A stretch of DNA of 64,000 nt from Opisthorchis felineus (taxonomy: Eukaryota; Platyhelminthes; Trematoda; Opisthorchiida; Opisthorchiidae): the NCBI GenBank assembly GCA_004794785.1, contig SJOL01002747.1:1-64000 (forward strand). Direction: 5' to 3'. This document shows, piece by piece, positions 13,701-23,804 of this stretch. The notes below the pieces were generated by a model. That model saw nothing but the letters and a program-made list of their open reading frames with translations, did no database searches and was not told the DNA's origin. Within the stretch, counting starts at the first letter, position 1. Each line of letters opens with the position of its first letter. The translations under genes and the position numbers were made by a program.

Positions 13701-16700
13701 ACCACATGAACCTCAACAGGGACGAAGGGCGTCTTTTGGCTAAACCTTCTAGGATCCTGTCAGATCCTTCTCGAGGAACGCCTTTGTTACGGGCGACTAA
13801 AGTTTAGCTCTTAATTCACGTGTTTCTTCGGTCCGATTCATGATCCCATGGCTGCTTCACCCTATATTCTGGACTTTTTGTAAATGTTGACCTCGTCAAT
13901 CCTTTCCTTAAACTAAGCACTGATAATGTGTATTTTTAAATACGGTGCCCACCCTCTCAAAATGTTCAATACATTCTGGAGGGAACGAACTGTGGTATAC
14001 TCCGAACAACCAACAAACATCAAAGAACCTATCAAAAATGCGTTATAAAAAGCTGTTATCCCCTCTCCCTCCCCAATTTAAGATGTCACCTAATTATTAT
14101 CCAAGATGTTCCTGTCTAAGTGGGAAGTTGCGGACTCCAATCCAAAATCCAGGGGATCAGAAGAGCGAAGCGTAAATTCGTCACTGATGTGCTACTATCA
14201 ACTGACCCTTATTGACGTGAATAACTAAACAGATTATTGACTACAGGTTCAGCCGGTAAAGTATGCACCACAAATGTACACTCAGTTCGACGAGTGGAAA
14301 TCACTGCGGGCTTGCTTAAACTTCAGTATAGTGGCTGAGTGAATTAGGCAGATTGAGTAGAACTGAAGGTAGTTTCATCGTATGGCTTCTATAAGTATAC
14401 GTTCAGGGGTGGGAAGTGTACGCATGTATGAAAACCGTTTTACTTGGTGAGCTAACTGGACGTAAACGTCCCTTATTTTACCCGGAAGTGCCTTCACTAC
14501 CGGGTGTTTTAGTGCAGGTGTTCTGAAGGGTCAGCTGTCTTAACGCCAGTTAGCTGGATCTGTGTTTTCCCTGCCATGCACCGGAGTGGTACTTGTGAGT
14601 TATTCAAAATCACTAGTGTTGATTGCTCTTTCACATGCTGATTCATGTGAAAGGGGGACTTAATCGTGATTCACATGGATTCTTCGCTTGTGGTTGCCTT
14701 TTTCTGCACACCAGACGGAACATACTTTTTTTAAATCTACTTTTGTAGGTTTGTCTTGTTGGTCGAACATTCAGCCCCTCCAGTGCTTCGGCCAACTACA
14801 CTTCCCGCATGAGTTCAGTTGAGGCGGCTGTGTACAAAGAGAAACTCTCAGTTTCGGCGACCACTTGCTTTGTGCCTCGTAGTTATCATGAACCAGTCTT
14901 GAACTGCACCCACGTTCCCCGAGACGTCACTCAGCTCATATCCCATAGGATATTTACCGAACTACTGAGACAGCTGCCTAATTTGAACTGGCTTCATTCT
15001 CATCAACTCGTCGTATCCGACTCGGGACAGATTAAAACGTCGGACGGTAGGTGGTGGAATCCAGGTGGTAAGTTTTTGCTATTGCCTCTGTGTGGTCCCC
15101 ATTTTTCCGGCTGGTAACTGCCATATTGAGCACGAGAGAAGCGATTTATATGTCCTGTAATGTACGTATCCAGTTCGCATTAAGCTTCGCTTCAACGAAA
15201 ATTCACCTGACTTCGATACACACACCACATTTGTTCTTGTCCCGGGGGGTCTACCTGAAGGGAATGACCAAAAATGGGTTCCTTTCGGTGCCTCTTGAAT
15301 CGAAAGCTTTCAGCGACCAATAAAAATGAAATACTTTGAAGAGTGATTTCTCCCTGGGAGGACGGCCGTTTTCGTTTCTGTATTGTAAGTTTATCAGCGT
15401 TTATGTCAAAACTAGCGCGTTTACATGTAAAGTTAGACTAGCTATAATCCTTTTCGCGCCGTTGTGATCTACACAACATTCCGCACCGCATTCCAACTGA
15501 GGGAGACCAGCAAATTCATTATCTTCCAGTATAGTGCACACCATAACTGACACGCGCCCTTGGAACCAATGGTTTCATTTTAACTCTCATTCACAAATAG
15601 GATAGTTTGCCTTTGGTCACCGTCTTTTTACGGTCTGCAAATCTTGACTGAACCAATCACAGTTGTAAAATTCGCCAGTGACTTTATCCTTTCTCCCAAC
15701 TACTATTGAACTCGGCACACGCTAAGATGAGGTCACGAGGTCACACCTTAATCATGTATGTCCACCCCACTTAGCATATCTGTCAAATCAAGGTGACTGT
15801 TCCCGAAGACGACCTCGGGTTGGTTCTACGTGAAAAGCTTCTGCACAAAAGATGCGTTTTTTGCAGCTTGAGAGGTATGACTAGACAGAAACTGTGGCGC
15901 AGATCTTATAAACCCTGTTTCGATTTTGTTCCGTCTAGGCAGGGTAATAGAAGCAGAAGAACATTGTCAGGGTCTTCTCACGAATTGGGCTGCTCCAGTA
16001 TTTATTGTGCCAAGGCTTTTAACCAACTTTCATTAGATTCTCCGCACCAATATATATATCGCCTCCCACTTCCCTTCAAACGTTCCCTTACACTATCGTT
16101 GGCAGTCATTCCGTTTTAGTAGGTGACTGTGAAAGATCGGCTCATAGCGCCTTTTTTCAGACTTGCACTCTCTGTTCGGTCACATGATTAGGGATGATAT
16201 CTAACTCAATCACATCCATATCAGTAACCGTTCTATCATCCGACTTATTCAACTCGGATCATGACGATCCTGCAGGTTTCTCATGTCGTAGACGACTGCG
16301 AAGACAAACTTGAAGTGTGGACTCTGACCAAAAACGTGCAGAGATGAGGGGTGAAATCGCATCTGCTCCGTTCGTCGAAAAAAAACTGCTAAGCTTATGG
16401 TTTATTATGCTGTGTGGTATCACACTGACTTGCCTGACGGTTGATGCCCGCAGACTCATCTAATCTGCTCTTTCGAACTCGTAGGAAACCCTCGTTGTGC
16501 AGACATCGGCTGATCGTCAACTAATAATAATAGCAATAATAATAATAATATAGCTAGTAATAACGTAATAGCGATATCGGAGAAATGTATCACGGGACTG
16601 CACAATTTCGAGCATTCCTCAATCGTACGTGTCGCACAGAATTCACACATGGAGATTCAAACTTATCACTTCCATATCCCTAAGGTGTCTGGTCGGAAAT

Positions 16701-18062
16701 ACATAATCCGACCCAATTTACAAATGAATCTGTCCAAACTTTACTCAGTAATCCATTACTCGCTTGTTGGACTTCTGTTTGACGTACTTACTATCCAACA
16801 CTGCTTATCTTTCTTTTCGAGGTTTGTTATTGTATAAAGTTTCCGATTCAGTGATTGTTTCCATCTAAGAGTGTGGTCCGTTCTTTTTCCTTAGTTCACC
16901 TTCAAACCATTTCCTTATCCGGCAGGCTCTATGGATCTGAAAACAGTGGTTTCCCTGATAGAACCGGAACATCTCGAACTTATGAAGGACCAAAATGGAG
17001 GTCTACAAACCCTACTGCGTAACCACCATCAAACTTTCCAAGGTACATCCCAGTGAATGTCGAAGCGTCGTGATTGTGTGCTTTTTGTTGTGTTTCCGTC
17101 CCGTACATTTTTCGGTTAAAATCTCCTGTCCTGGGTTTCCAAAGAGTAGCTCAGTTTTCTCCGTCCATACTATCCCAACGCCGTTTAGATTAGAAGGGCA
17201 ATACCGTGTCCACGGGTCAGCACTGCCCGACACTGGTTTGGGAGAAACAATAAAGCCCGTTTTATCTGGCTGAACGGAACAGAAGAGTTGAACCAGATCT
17301 GTCTTTAGAACACGAATACTAGTAGCATCAGCTGTTTAAAGTACTTGGGATAGAGGCGACAGAGGCCCAATACTTGAGGACTCAGGTTTCCGTGGTTCGA
17401 AGCACCTGACCTTGTTCATTTTGTGTTCTCTGTTTCTGCCTTAATGAGCACTTCTGTAATCTCGCTTTAGGTTATCACATCCATCGGCCAGTACCTCAAA
17501 AAAGGATCTTAGTGACACTACGGTGTCTATGTTCAATGGCTTCAATATGATAGTGCGTATGATACGTATTTACACGTAAAACTAAATGTATCAGTATTGT
17601 TTTATTATGAACTGGATCTCATGATACATACTTTGACGGGACTAGTGATTATGAGTCATATATTGGAATTTGTAAAAGGGGCAAGAAGAGCTGTAAACCC
17701 ACTGGCACACCCTAAGTTGTGCACTGCATCGTGACCAGCAGTGCATGTCGAGAGTTCAGCAGGGACTATGTGTGGTCCATCTCTGCGAAAGCACCCTAGT
17801 CCTCACGTTATTCACAAGTAGATCTTTCTTTTTTCTTCTAGTTACGAAAGGTAAGGTACAACTTCGATGGTTACCGGAAAGGATGGCAAATATTGTACAC
17901 GATGAGGCGGGCGAAGTTGAACCCAAACTGAAGAAAGCCGCAGCCAAGACAATGGATAAAATGAAAACCAGACTCTGTTGGATGCTTCAGAATCATCCAG
18001 ACGGTTGTCCATACCCTTCGTTTTTGTGCGACTTCGCACATTTTGAAGAACCTGTCCAATAA
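1496..18062 (+). CDS. TRMT44: TRMT44: tRNA(Ser) (uracil-44-2'-O)-methyltransferase, nine coding exons
   Basis: This gene encodes a TRMT44/Trm44 family SAM-dependent enzyme, which in yeast 2'-O-methylates U44 of tRNA(Ser). Proposed join: 1496-1731, 1770-1977, 2019-2087, 2123-2221, 2254-2331, 8425-8760, 14749-15067, 16926-17042, 17842-18062. That gives 560 codons plus TAA, with phases agreeing at every junction. Visible motifs are the N-terminal FYSTLNIWI..FGAKVE block, the SAM-binding FVDVGCGNGLLV, GVDIRKRKIW, the family signature WLIGNHSDELTPWIP, LRIPSTKRV, LQTLLRNHHQTFQ, and a C-terminal zinc finger spaced C-x9-C-x6-C-x3-H. The predicted length is near yeast Trm44 and shorter than the human protein. 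The start at 1496 is the first ATG after an AG acceptor, so an upstream exon cannot be excluded. Identity is firm; the first intron and exact start are less so. Confidence 0.93.
1770..1977 (+). CDS. TRMT44: TRMT44 coding exon 2
   Basis: It encodes about residues 79-148, including RLIDVAEYQ and YNKLKNTYAKGIVQ, which match the family segment before the TDP-KF-YED motif. The acceptor AAG at 1767-1769 restores the frame after a 38-nt intron. The 3' half is secure. An acceptor nearer 1823 is possible but breaks the phase. The donor is GTTGGT at 1978. Confidence 0.8.
2019..2087 (+). CDS. TRMT44: TRMT44 coding exon 3
   Basis: Twenty-three codons with the strongly conserved TDPLKFTYEDLGIAAYLI segment. 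It is flanked by a 41-nt intron upstream and a 35-nt intron downstream. The donor at 2088 (GTGTAA) is weak, but it is the only one that keeps the frame. Confidence 0.9.
2123..2221 (+). CDS. TRMT44: TRMT44 coding exon 4 (SAM-binding motif)
   Basis: Thirty-three codons carrying FVDVGCGNGLLVSILL, the glycine-rich SAM-binding motif I of class I methyltransferases. The acceptor is CCTTCAG at 2122 and the donor is GTAGGC at 2222, phase 0. Confidence 0.93.
2254..2331 (+). CDS. TRMT44: TRMT44 coding exon 5
   Basis: Twenty-six codons with GIGVDIRKRKIW, the acidic SAM-ribose-contacting strand of the fold and a hallmark of this family. A 32-nt intron separates it from exon 4. The donor GTACGT at 2332 opens a 6.1-kb intron. 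Confidence 0.92.
3460..3780. repeat. GC-rich block with a 10-bp hairpin
   Basis: This block is visibly richer in G and C than its surroundings and has no long open frame. At 3505-3527 it holds a perfect 10-bp inverted repeat around a 3-base GAG loop (arm CGGTAGCAGC). It could be the 5' part of a mobile element; no family is assigned. Confidence 0.45.
5990..6165 (+). pseudogene. Possible Ty3/gypsy integrase scrap
   Basis: The frame ends NSSTRFLTPFELLIGR, resembling the STG-TPFEL--GR signature at the end of gypsy integrase cores. The preceding residues do not align convincingly, so the call is tentative. Confidence 0.3.
6170..7180 (+). mobile_element. RTE-like LINE relic (endonuclease-RT junction)
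   Basis: The frame 6170-6769 reads TDHTAISYRW, VYCFSWRFSGALKVRTPLLA, YPDVKQIYQNKLQKPLSDMK and RPTKCKHWISS, the inter-domain region of fluke RTE-like pol. After a frameshift it continues QLIRAIRPNKPSVSGTITD (6810-6880) and VFLDFKIVFDFVDGLVLN (about 7077-7130), the start of RT. Deletions and stops show it is inactive. Confidence 0.8.
8425..8760 (+). CDS. TRMT44: TRMT44 coding exon 6 (catalytic core)
   Basis: One hundred and twelve codons, the largest exon, with WLIGNHSDELTPWIPVLAAR, LLPCCPFSLFGKY and LRIPSTKR in family order. About 20 extra residues (after NNFMHNPNEQ) precede the YRVYLKYL segment. The acceptor CCAG at 8421-8424 and donor GTACGT at 8761 are both in phase 0. Confidence 0.96.
11975..12330 (-). 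mobile_element. RTE-like LINE relic (RT fragment)
   Basis: The minus strand reads CGKHRGISL and, in another frame, GGFHPGRSYVDHKFTLR, the RT motifs usually seen as ENHRGISL and AGFRPGRGCIDQIFTLR. Frame changes occur within 150 bases, so this is a decayed copy. Confidence 0.7.
12381..12486 (+). repeat. Dispersed repeat copy A
   Basis: It closely matches 36955-37058 in the same orientation, including TACACTCGTTTGCATA and GAATCTCTCG. It contains peptide-like NLVLTGDSLGTQLNLSF, which I recall from many liver-fluke repeat predictions. The family is unnamed here. Confidence 0.6.
12850..13290 (-). pseudogene. Possible Ty3/gypsy protease-RT junction scrap
   Basis: The minus-strand frames include HIVKPGFLVDL and TERYSIECRLEMAFG, which loosely resemble the protease region of fluke gypsy elements. 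There are stops between segments. Weak evidence. Confidence 0.25.
14749..15067 (+). CDS. TRMT44: TRMT44 coding exon 7
   Basis: It starts VCLVGRTFSPSS, directly continuing STKR of exon 6, and runs through CTHVPRDVTQLIS to DGRWWNPGG. The acceptor TTTTGTAG (14748) and donor GTAAGT (15068) are strong; phase 1 at the end. Confidence 0.94.
15068..16925. other. TRMT44 intron 7 (1.9 kb)
   Basis: It is GT-AG bounded. It has an interrupted TAA microsatellite near 16520-16552. I see no element or gene inside. Confidence 0.6.
16520..16552. repeat. (TAA)n microsatellite
   Basis: An interrupted run of AAT/TAA triplets, with a GCA interruption, within TRMT44 intron 7. Confidence 0.85.
16926..17042 (+). 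CDS. TRMT44: TRMT44 coding exon 8
   Basis: It encodes SMDLKTVVSLIEPEHLELMK and GGLQTLLRNHHQTFQ, a well-conserved C-terminal region of the family. The acceptor is CGGCAG at 16925 and the donor GTACAT at 17043; it enters and leaves in phase 1. Confidence 0.92.
17043..17841. other. TRMT44 intron 8 (0.8 kb)
   Basis: It is GT-AG bounded, with a strong pyrimidine tract at the 3' end. No element or gene recognised. Confidence 0.65.
17842..18062 (+). CDS. TRMT44: TRMT44 coding exon 9 (C-terminal CCCH zinc finger)
   Basis: It begins VTKGKVQLRW and ends with the CCCH finger (RLCWMLQNHPDGCPYP, then CDFAH), EEPVQ and TAA at 18060-18062. A long pyrimidine tract before the AG at 17841 supports the acceptor. 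A lysine-rich stretch (LKKAAAKTMDKMK) precedes the finger. Confidence 0.95.
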
Positions 18063-19608
18063 GTCATATTTTGCTGTCACATTGCCTGTACATAAAACAT
18101 TAGTAACGGCAAAAGGCTGTTCATTTACAATATTTTCTTCCTTGGGAGCCATGAGTCGCCGAGAATTCAAGCGCACGTCGGACACTCAGAGATACTTATG
18201 TAGGTTGCGCGTTACTTACAGTAAGTTAGGTCAATTCACGATGAGATTCGCGTACCAAAAAAGTGAGTTTTTCGCAACCGAAATGTAAACTAACAAATGT
18301 CTTCACGGGATTCTTTGTCTACAACACTGACTCGTTCTGTACAGATTCGGAATACATACGTATCCAAAAAGAGTTTGGGCGATACGTTTGTCTGGTACGG
18401 ATCCACTGCCTGGCCCTTTGTCCAGCTTAAGTCTTGTAACCGATACCATTCATTTTAAGACCAGATGATTTGTGTAGATGAGCATTCTCCGATACACATT
18501 TCTGGTATACCGAATTTGGACGTACGTAATGACTGGGCCCAACTAGTTCTAGTTTGAATCAGAGTTCACGACCATAATGTGGGAGTGAAAGTGCGACAAT
18601 CTACTTGAATCATTTCTCTGGCCATTAATACCGTCGGGCGAGATCTCACAATTCAGTCCAACTAAGGGTCTTCCTGGGTGAAGTCGCCTCAGACTCAAGT
18701 TTGATGAATTTCTCACATGCTGTTCCAAGCCCAACGAAAAGTCATAGGGGACACGACAGTGGCGAGCAATCGTCGGGGCCTACCGCAACAAACTTTACGT
18801 GCACGATTTACAGTGGTGGCAGTGGTTTAAAAACGGAACCTGGTGTACCAGATGGAGACGATACAAAAATGTCAAAATTCATATGTGCGTTTTGGCAAAT
18901 TGAACTAGCTGAGATTGTGGAACTTCAGTTTCCCGATTTTATGCTATTCATCCAAGCCTACTGCGAACTGGGCTTGTGCGGTCACCCTAATTTGACACTG
19001 GGACAGCTTTATTTTCATCCAGAGTAATTTTAAAATCGTATCGAAACGCGAGTCACCGTAACGTGAAAATGGGGTAGTAGAGGTGGGGATGCGCCTGGCA
19101 GACATTTCGCACTCGTTGTCACTCTGAATGGTAAGCTTGTAGGTGAATGGGATTGCCTTGTTAGGTGGAGCAAAAGAATAAATTAACTGAGAAATCTGAA
19201 GGTGTACAGCCGACAGAACACTATCAATTTGGCGTTCTCGATTTGTCAAGCCAGGCGTACTTTCCACGATAGAGCAGCATCAACACTGGCTGCGTTCACC
19301 AGGCGGAAAAAGTGCGCAAGGTTTATAAGTGTACATTGTACCTTCGCTTACAAAGCAAAAGCCTCGCAAGAAGCGTTTTGGGGAGGACACATTATTCCTT
19401 CTTTCTAAAACACTATGAGGACAGTTTTTCTGATTCGCATTTTTGGCAATGTGAAAACTCTTTCGGTAGTCAAGCGGAAAACAATCTTACTTCCACGGAA
19501 TGACATTCAGTAAGAAATGGGTTACATATGCGATAGTGAACTTATTTTGTTCGCTGTATAAATTGACATGCATCCAATCAATTGGAAAATGTTTGGGACC
19601 GATTGGGT
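18063..19608. other. 3' flank of TRMT44, nothing recognised
   Basis: It includes the presumed 3' UTR. The open frame at 18701-19027 (108 codons) has no motif I recognise. An AATAAA occurs at about 19178, too far to assign as the polyadenylation signal. Confidence 0.4.
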
Positions 19609-19789
19609 TGTCATCGTGTCAGAGAGATTTGGTAAACAATCAGTGGATTTATTGTTGGGCAACGTTTCGCTTTTGACACAAAAGCTTCGTCAGGCCAAGT
19701 GAGTAAGTTACCAGGTTGAACGGGTTTTAAGGCAGTCAGGGAACCAATCCGTGAGATTTCTTATGACTAGCCGACTTGATCAGTGCTGG
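19609..19789 (-). repeat. Left inverted arm
   Basis: About 90 percent identical by eye to the reverse complement of 20180-20358. The last 75 bases, from TTACCAGGTTGAACGG inward, are virtually exact. Confidence 0.9.
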
Positions 19790-20035
19790 TTGGCCAAGGC
19801 AGTGGAAATCGCCAAGCATCCCAGTGTGAATAGAACAGAGGGCGTAGAACTGGCAAGCGTGTGGAGATTAGCCGAGATGATACGAGGCGGTGTGCAGTTA
19901 TCAGCAGAATGGTCTGGGTCTAAAAGTACAAAATTCAAGCAGACTAAGATCCGCTTAACCGCTTCCAACTCCAATCCAGTTGTCCCGGCACCCCTCGGCG
20001 CACAAAGGCGAACGAAATCTGTGAACGACCCCTAA
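19751..20035 (+). pseudogene. Frame resembling a Penelope-like GIY-YIG endonuclease tail
   Basis: The segment LAKAVEIAKHPSVNRTEGVE has the E-x(n)-P-x-N-R-x-x-G-x-E pattern seen at the end of GIY-YIG endonucleases of retroelements. The start lies within the left arm and no RT precedes it. It is probably a truncated remnant, and the identification is by pattern only. Confidence 0.4.
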
Positions 20036-20179
20036 GAGGAATATTCCATTAAGGTGTCCTAGACCGGAAAATCAAGGTCACAAAATCCGGTTTCAACATG
20101 AAGACAATCCACCCTAACCAATCTATCGTAAGTGTTAGTCATCGCCAACAACCAACAAATAGGCACTTCAGACCGACAC

Positions 20180-20358
20180 CCAGCACTGATCAAGTCGGCT
20201 AGTCATAAGAAATCTCACGGATTGGTTCCCTGACTGCCTTAAAACCCGTTCAACCTGGTAACCTACTCACTTGGTCTGACGAAGCTTGTGTCGAATGCGA
20301 AACGTTGCCCAGCAATAAATCCACCGATTGTTTACCAAACCTCTCTGAAACGATGACA
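20180..20358 (+). repeat. Right inverted arm
   Basis: It is the partner of 19609-19789. Its CTGACGA core starts at 20276 and GAAAC follows at about 20298. Its middle stem is less well paired than in the left arm. Confidence 0.9.
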
Positions 20359-20899
20359 TGTATCCAGTTATACTCATCAAAAATAAAGATATGGGAGTGA
20401 CCAGCTGTTTGTGGCACCCATTTTTTGCTATGGAGCTGTTTGTTTTCGCCGAAGGTTGTGACGTCAGACGGATCAGCTGAAAGATCGCGGACGCATACGT
20501 TTATTAGCCATTGTCAAGTATTTGAAGAAAAATGTACCAAACGACGACAGACTCGAAGCGAAAGAAATGGAAAAAATGGTCCACGTAGTAAGAGGTTTAC
20601 CAGCATACTGTCAAACTTGGAGATCATTATAAGCAACCCTGCAAAACAACGGTCATGACCGTCGGAAAAACTCCCAGGAATTCGTTGGATCCTATCCTCG
20701 TTTCGGACCGAATCTCCAGACAACGAATACTCCTGAAATACCTTCTATATCAGAGTTAAGTTGAGTTCTTGCGTCAAAGATGCAACTGAATCAAACGCAA
20801 CCCATGTGTGGTCGGCAAATGCATTTGATCAAGCGTTTGCACCAGACTAAGGATGGCGAACCAAAAGACTCGATTCGTTCTTCCACGGTGGGTCCCTGT

Positions 20900-21140
20900 T
20901 TTGTTCCGCACAGAACACAATACGATGAGAACAGGTCGATTATTATCGGGTCACGTAGGAACAAAACGCCAACACGGCAGACATCGGCGTTTGGGCGGAA
21001 TATAAAGTGGAGACAATCAGCGCATTAAACCAGCCTGTGGCCACAACCGCCCACACACGGCGGGTAACAGCGGCACGTGCGAAACGGGAATTGGGAACAG
21101 AAACAAACACGAACTGGTCAAAAGTAGGACACAACACCAT
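20900..21140 (-). repeat. LTR-like direct repeat, left copy
   Basis: A diverged match to 23202-23455 in the same orientation, sharing GATTATTATCGGG, CACGGCAGACATCG and CCAGCCTGTGG-like blocks. On the minus strand it runs TGATGG...GGAACA, so it has TG...CA ends typical of LTRs. Confidence 0.6.
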
Positions 21141-21699
21141 CACCTCATTTTCAAATCTTTTTCAAGTATGTAGTTGAATTTTCGAGGAGACGTAGTAAGT
21201 TGTGTCGAGAATGACGTGAGCTCACAACCATATTATTCCGTTAGGCCTTAGCGCTAAACAAGCTGATGGAATCTAACATCGTTAAACTTCATTGTTAAGT
21301 GCAGGGAAAGTCGTAGTAGTTGTTTGAGGTGGTGGTCTTGCAGTTATACTCTAAGATGCCGTAAAAAGTCACCTAGCATTCGCTCTTCTTCTGGTTTCTG
21401 GTAAGTGCGCAGTTTTAACCGCTATACATGACCCGACAGGGTTCTCTTCCTTCTGTGCATGGAAATTTGTACCAAACTAGCCCTACCGGTTTGCGCGCTT
21501 CGCCCGAAAGCCTATATTTTACTTGGTATTTTTGAATCTGTCTACTTTCCTCTGGACTGACATTTCCTTTGGGTATGAAGGCCGTACTGAATCGAGTCTG
21601 AATTTGCTTTCAAGCACCGAGTCTGGTGGCGCTTTGTTCGTTGTGCCGTGTGTTGTAGCTTGGTAATTTTCCTCCCACGCCTCACCCGTGATTTTGGTT

Positions 21700-21810
21700 A
21701 CTTGTGTGAACTTTTTTAAAGTACGGTTTGGTTTTTCAACTATACAATTAGCATTCGGTCGATCGCAATCATTGCCCGTGGACGTATTGGATATTCAGTG
21801 GGTTGGACTA
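21700..21810 (+). pseudogene. Ty3/gypsy integrase tail scrap
   Basis: The frame reads FGFSTIQLAFGRSQSLPVDV, resembling the tail signature with LAFGRE-RLPVDL of gypsy integrases. It is isolated and on the opposite strand to the RT relic at 22.8 kb, so it is probably from a different insertion. Confidence 0.45.
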
Positions 21811-22748
21811 GAAGATGGAGAGGTCTCGAGATTTGGTCCGAATGTTGGCACATGTAACTCAAACAGCAGTTTCCACACTGAAATTCAATTCTGACTGCTA
21901 ACGGCACTCTCATATTCGTGCATTCGTTCAGACGATCACTGGGTGCCAAAAGTGAGCACGATCAAGTACGGTTGAAATTATACGATGGAATAACAAAACG
22001 TTCTCCGTGCAAAATACTACCGTCTACAAGAGTGGCGTAACACAACAGCAATTCTGATGAACGGTTAGTTCGATGTGGTCATGAATAAGCGGTATATTGC
22101 CACTAATTCAATACCTCTTGTGTGTCCTCGTATTCTCTCAAGAGCTGGAGCTGATTCGCCGTTGTCTTCTATATCTTCACGTTCTCCGTTATCCGTGGGA
22201 GTCTAGAAAGCGCGTCAGCCACTTGATTCTGTCTGCCAGCAAATTATGTAGATTCACACTTGTCGGTCGAAAGTGCCACCGTAGAGGCTTTTGTACCTTA
22301 CTACAGAGATAAAGCAAAGTTGCTAGTGCGGGATGACAAATTCATAAAACAAAAGAACGTCATGACAAGTAAACGTGCCATCTTTCACAGGTCTGAACAC
22401 GAGCACGTGTTTCTTTTACCTGCAGAATAGGTGTCCTAGGTGTTTGAAGGAGCTCTGGAAGCATAAGCGACGATTTTCTTCTACTGCAAATGAGATAAGA
22501 CGGTACCCAAACCCAAATGAGGCATCGGTAGAAATATATGTTAGATAATTCTTATCAAAGATGGCAAGAGTAGACGTAGACACTCAAGGTTTGTATTGTT
22601 GAACAGGCACTTCCCCGTTCACTGTTTCTCACTTCAGTCGAACGTGCTAACTTCCTGAGTGGTTCAGAAACAGTAGCGAAGTTAGGAAACGTTCAAGTTA
22701 ATAGGAAAACGGACCTATGAAGTGCATGGATTGCGTAACCTAGTTAGC

Positions 22749-23130
22749 CTAGGACATTCTAAGGTTGCCCTGCTGTTTTTCCACATTTCGTCTTAATCCC
22801 GCATTGGAAATTACATGTCTGAGAAACTTGATTTCAATCGCTGCGAGCAGGCAATTGCTACCGTTCAGCCGGAGATCTAGCTCATTAGTTGACACAACAT
22901 ATTGCACAAGTTCGAGCAGGTTGCCCGCTACACAAATATCATCCACATAATCTCAAGTTTTATAATGAACCTTAGCAACGACCACATGGTCGTTTAGCAT
23001 ACGGAGGTCAGCACACATACGAATTGATCTGTCTTTCTTCTGGACTGCAGCTATTGGCTGTGCTATGGCCTTGGAATTGATTGCTCTTTTAGCTAACGGA
23101 ACTTGCCCTCTTTCGGATGGGCTGAACAGA
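22749..23130 (-). pseudogene. Ty3/gypsy reverse transcriptase relic
   Basis: The minus strand reads AVQKKDRSIRMCADLRMLN, then a stop, then DDICVAGNLLELVQYV and IKFLRHVISNAGLR. These match the RT motifs KKDGS-R-C-DYR-LN, YLDDI-V and KFLGHVIS-GI. The segment between the first two motifs is deleted and a stop intervenes. Confidence 0.75.
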
Positions 23131-23201
23131 ACGGGGTCTGATATCAGTTTTATACGGTTGCATGATCGAGATATACTGCAGGTACGGCCAATTTATTATA
23201 C

Positions 23202-23455
23202 CCTGCACGCAGAACGCAACATGGTGAGAGCAGACTGATTATTATCGGGAACCGAAAAAACGCGAACACGACAGACATCGCTGTCTAGCCGGACCGTCAA
23301 CCATCACTGAAGTCAATTAGCGCGTTGTATCAGCCTGTGATCGCGACCGTCCAAGTACACTATGTGGGCAGCAGTAGAGCGTGTGGAACGGCAGTGGGGA
23401 GAGAAATAAACATGAACTAGTCAAAAGAAAGACAACTAACTCAATACAATGACAG
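23202..23455 (-). repeat. LTR-like direct repeat, right copy
   Basis: It pairs with 20900-21140. It sits about 70 bp from the gypsy RT relic, which is too close for an intact gag, so if these are LTRs the element is heavily deleted. Confidence 0.55.
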
Positions 23456-23804
23456 TGCACGTGAGGTGAAGCAAAGGCTTTTGTTCTCACAGCAGCAAAC
23501 ATTTAATGACTTGGCTACAACGGGTAAGAAATCTTTGTTTTCCTATCCAGTACAGTTGTTTGGTGGGATAGCCCAGGAATGATAGGAACACTTGTTGATA
23601 TGAATACTTGGTACAATCAACCTGACGAAGCGCGGGATGCTGTTTATGGCTTCATCAGTTTTGTGGAGAATGTCCGTTTAGATACAGTGCTTGCTGGCAA
23701 CCACAAAACATGACCGTTTAAACGCTGTCAAAAGGCATGTCTGCTCCATGACACCAAAATCACTGAACACGCTACTGAAATGTACTAAAAATAAACACAC
23801 CACT

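Larger units (their letters stand above)
8761..14748. other. TRMT44 intron 6 (6.0 kb)
   Basis: It is GT-AG bounded. It contains an RTE-like relic on the minus strand near 12-12.3 kb, a dispersed repeat at 12381-12486 and a possible gypsy protease-region scrap at 12850-13290. I see nothing else supported. Confidence 0.6.
19609..20358. mobile_element. Element with 180-bp inverted arms, probably Penelope-like
   Basis: Arms 19609-19789 and 20180-20358 are near-identical inverted copies flanking about 390 bp. In the sense of the right arm, each carries CTGACGAAGC...GCGAAACG, like the core of hammerhead ribozymes reported in Penelope-like terminal repeats. In the left arm the two halves are joined by a 7-bp stem (GCTTTTG/CAAAAGC). 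The internal frame 19751-20035 ends in a GIY-YIG-tail-like segment. Foldback DNA element is the alternative. Confidence 0.6.

Noticed and set aside
18701..19027. A 108-codon frame downstream of TRMT44
   Set aside because: No motif and no supporting context; not strong enough to call a gene.
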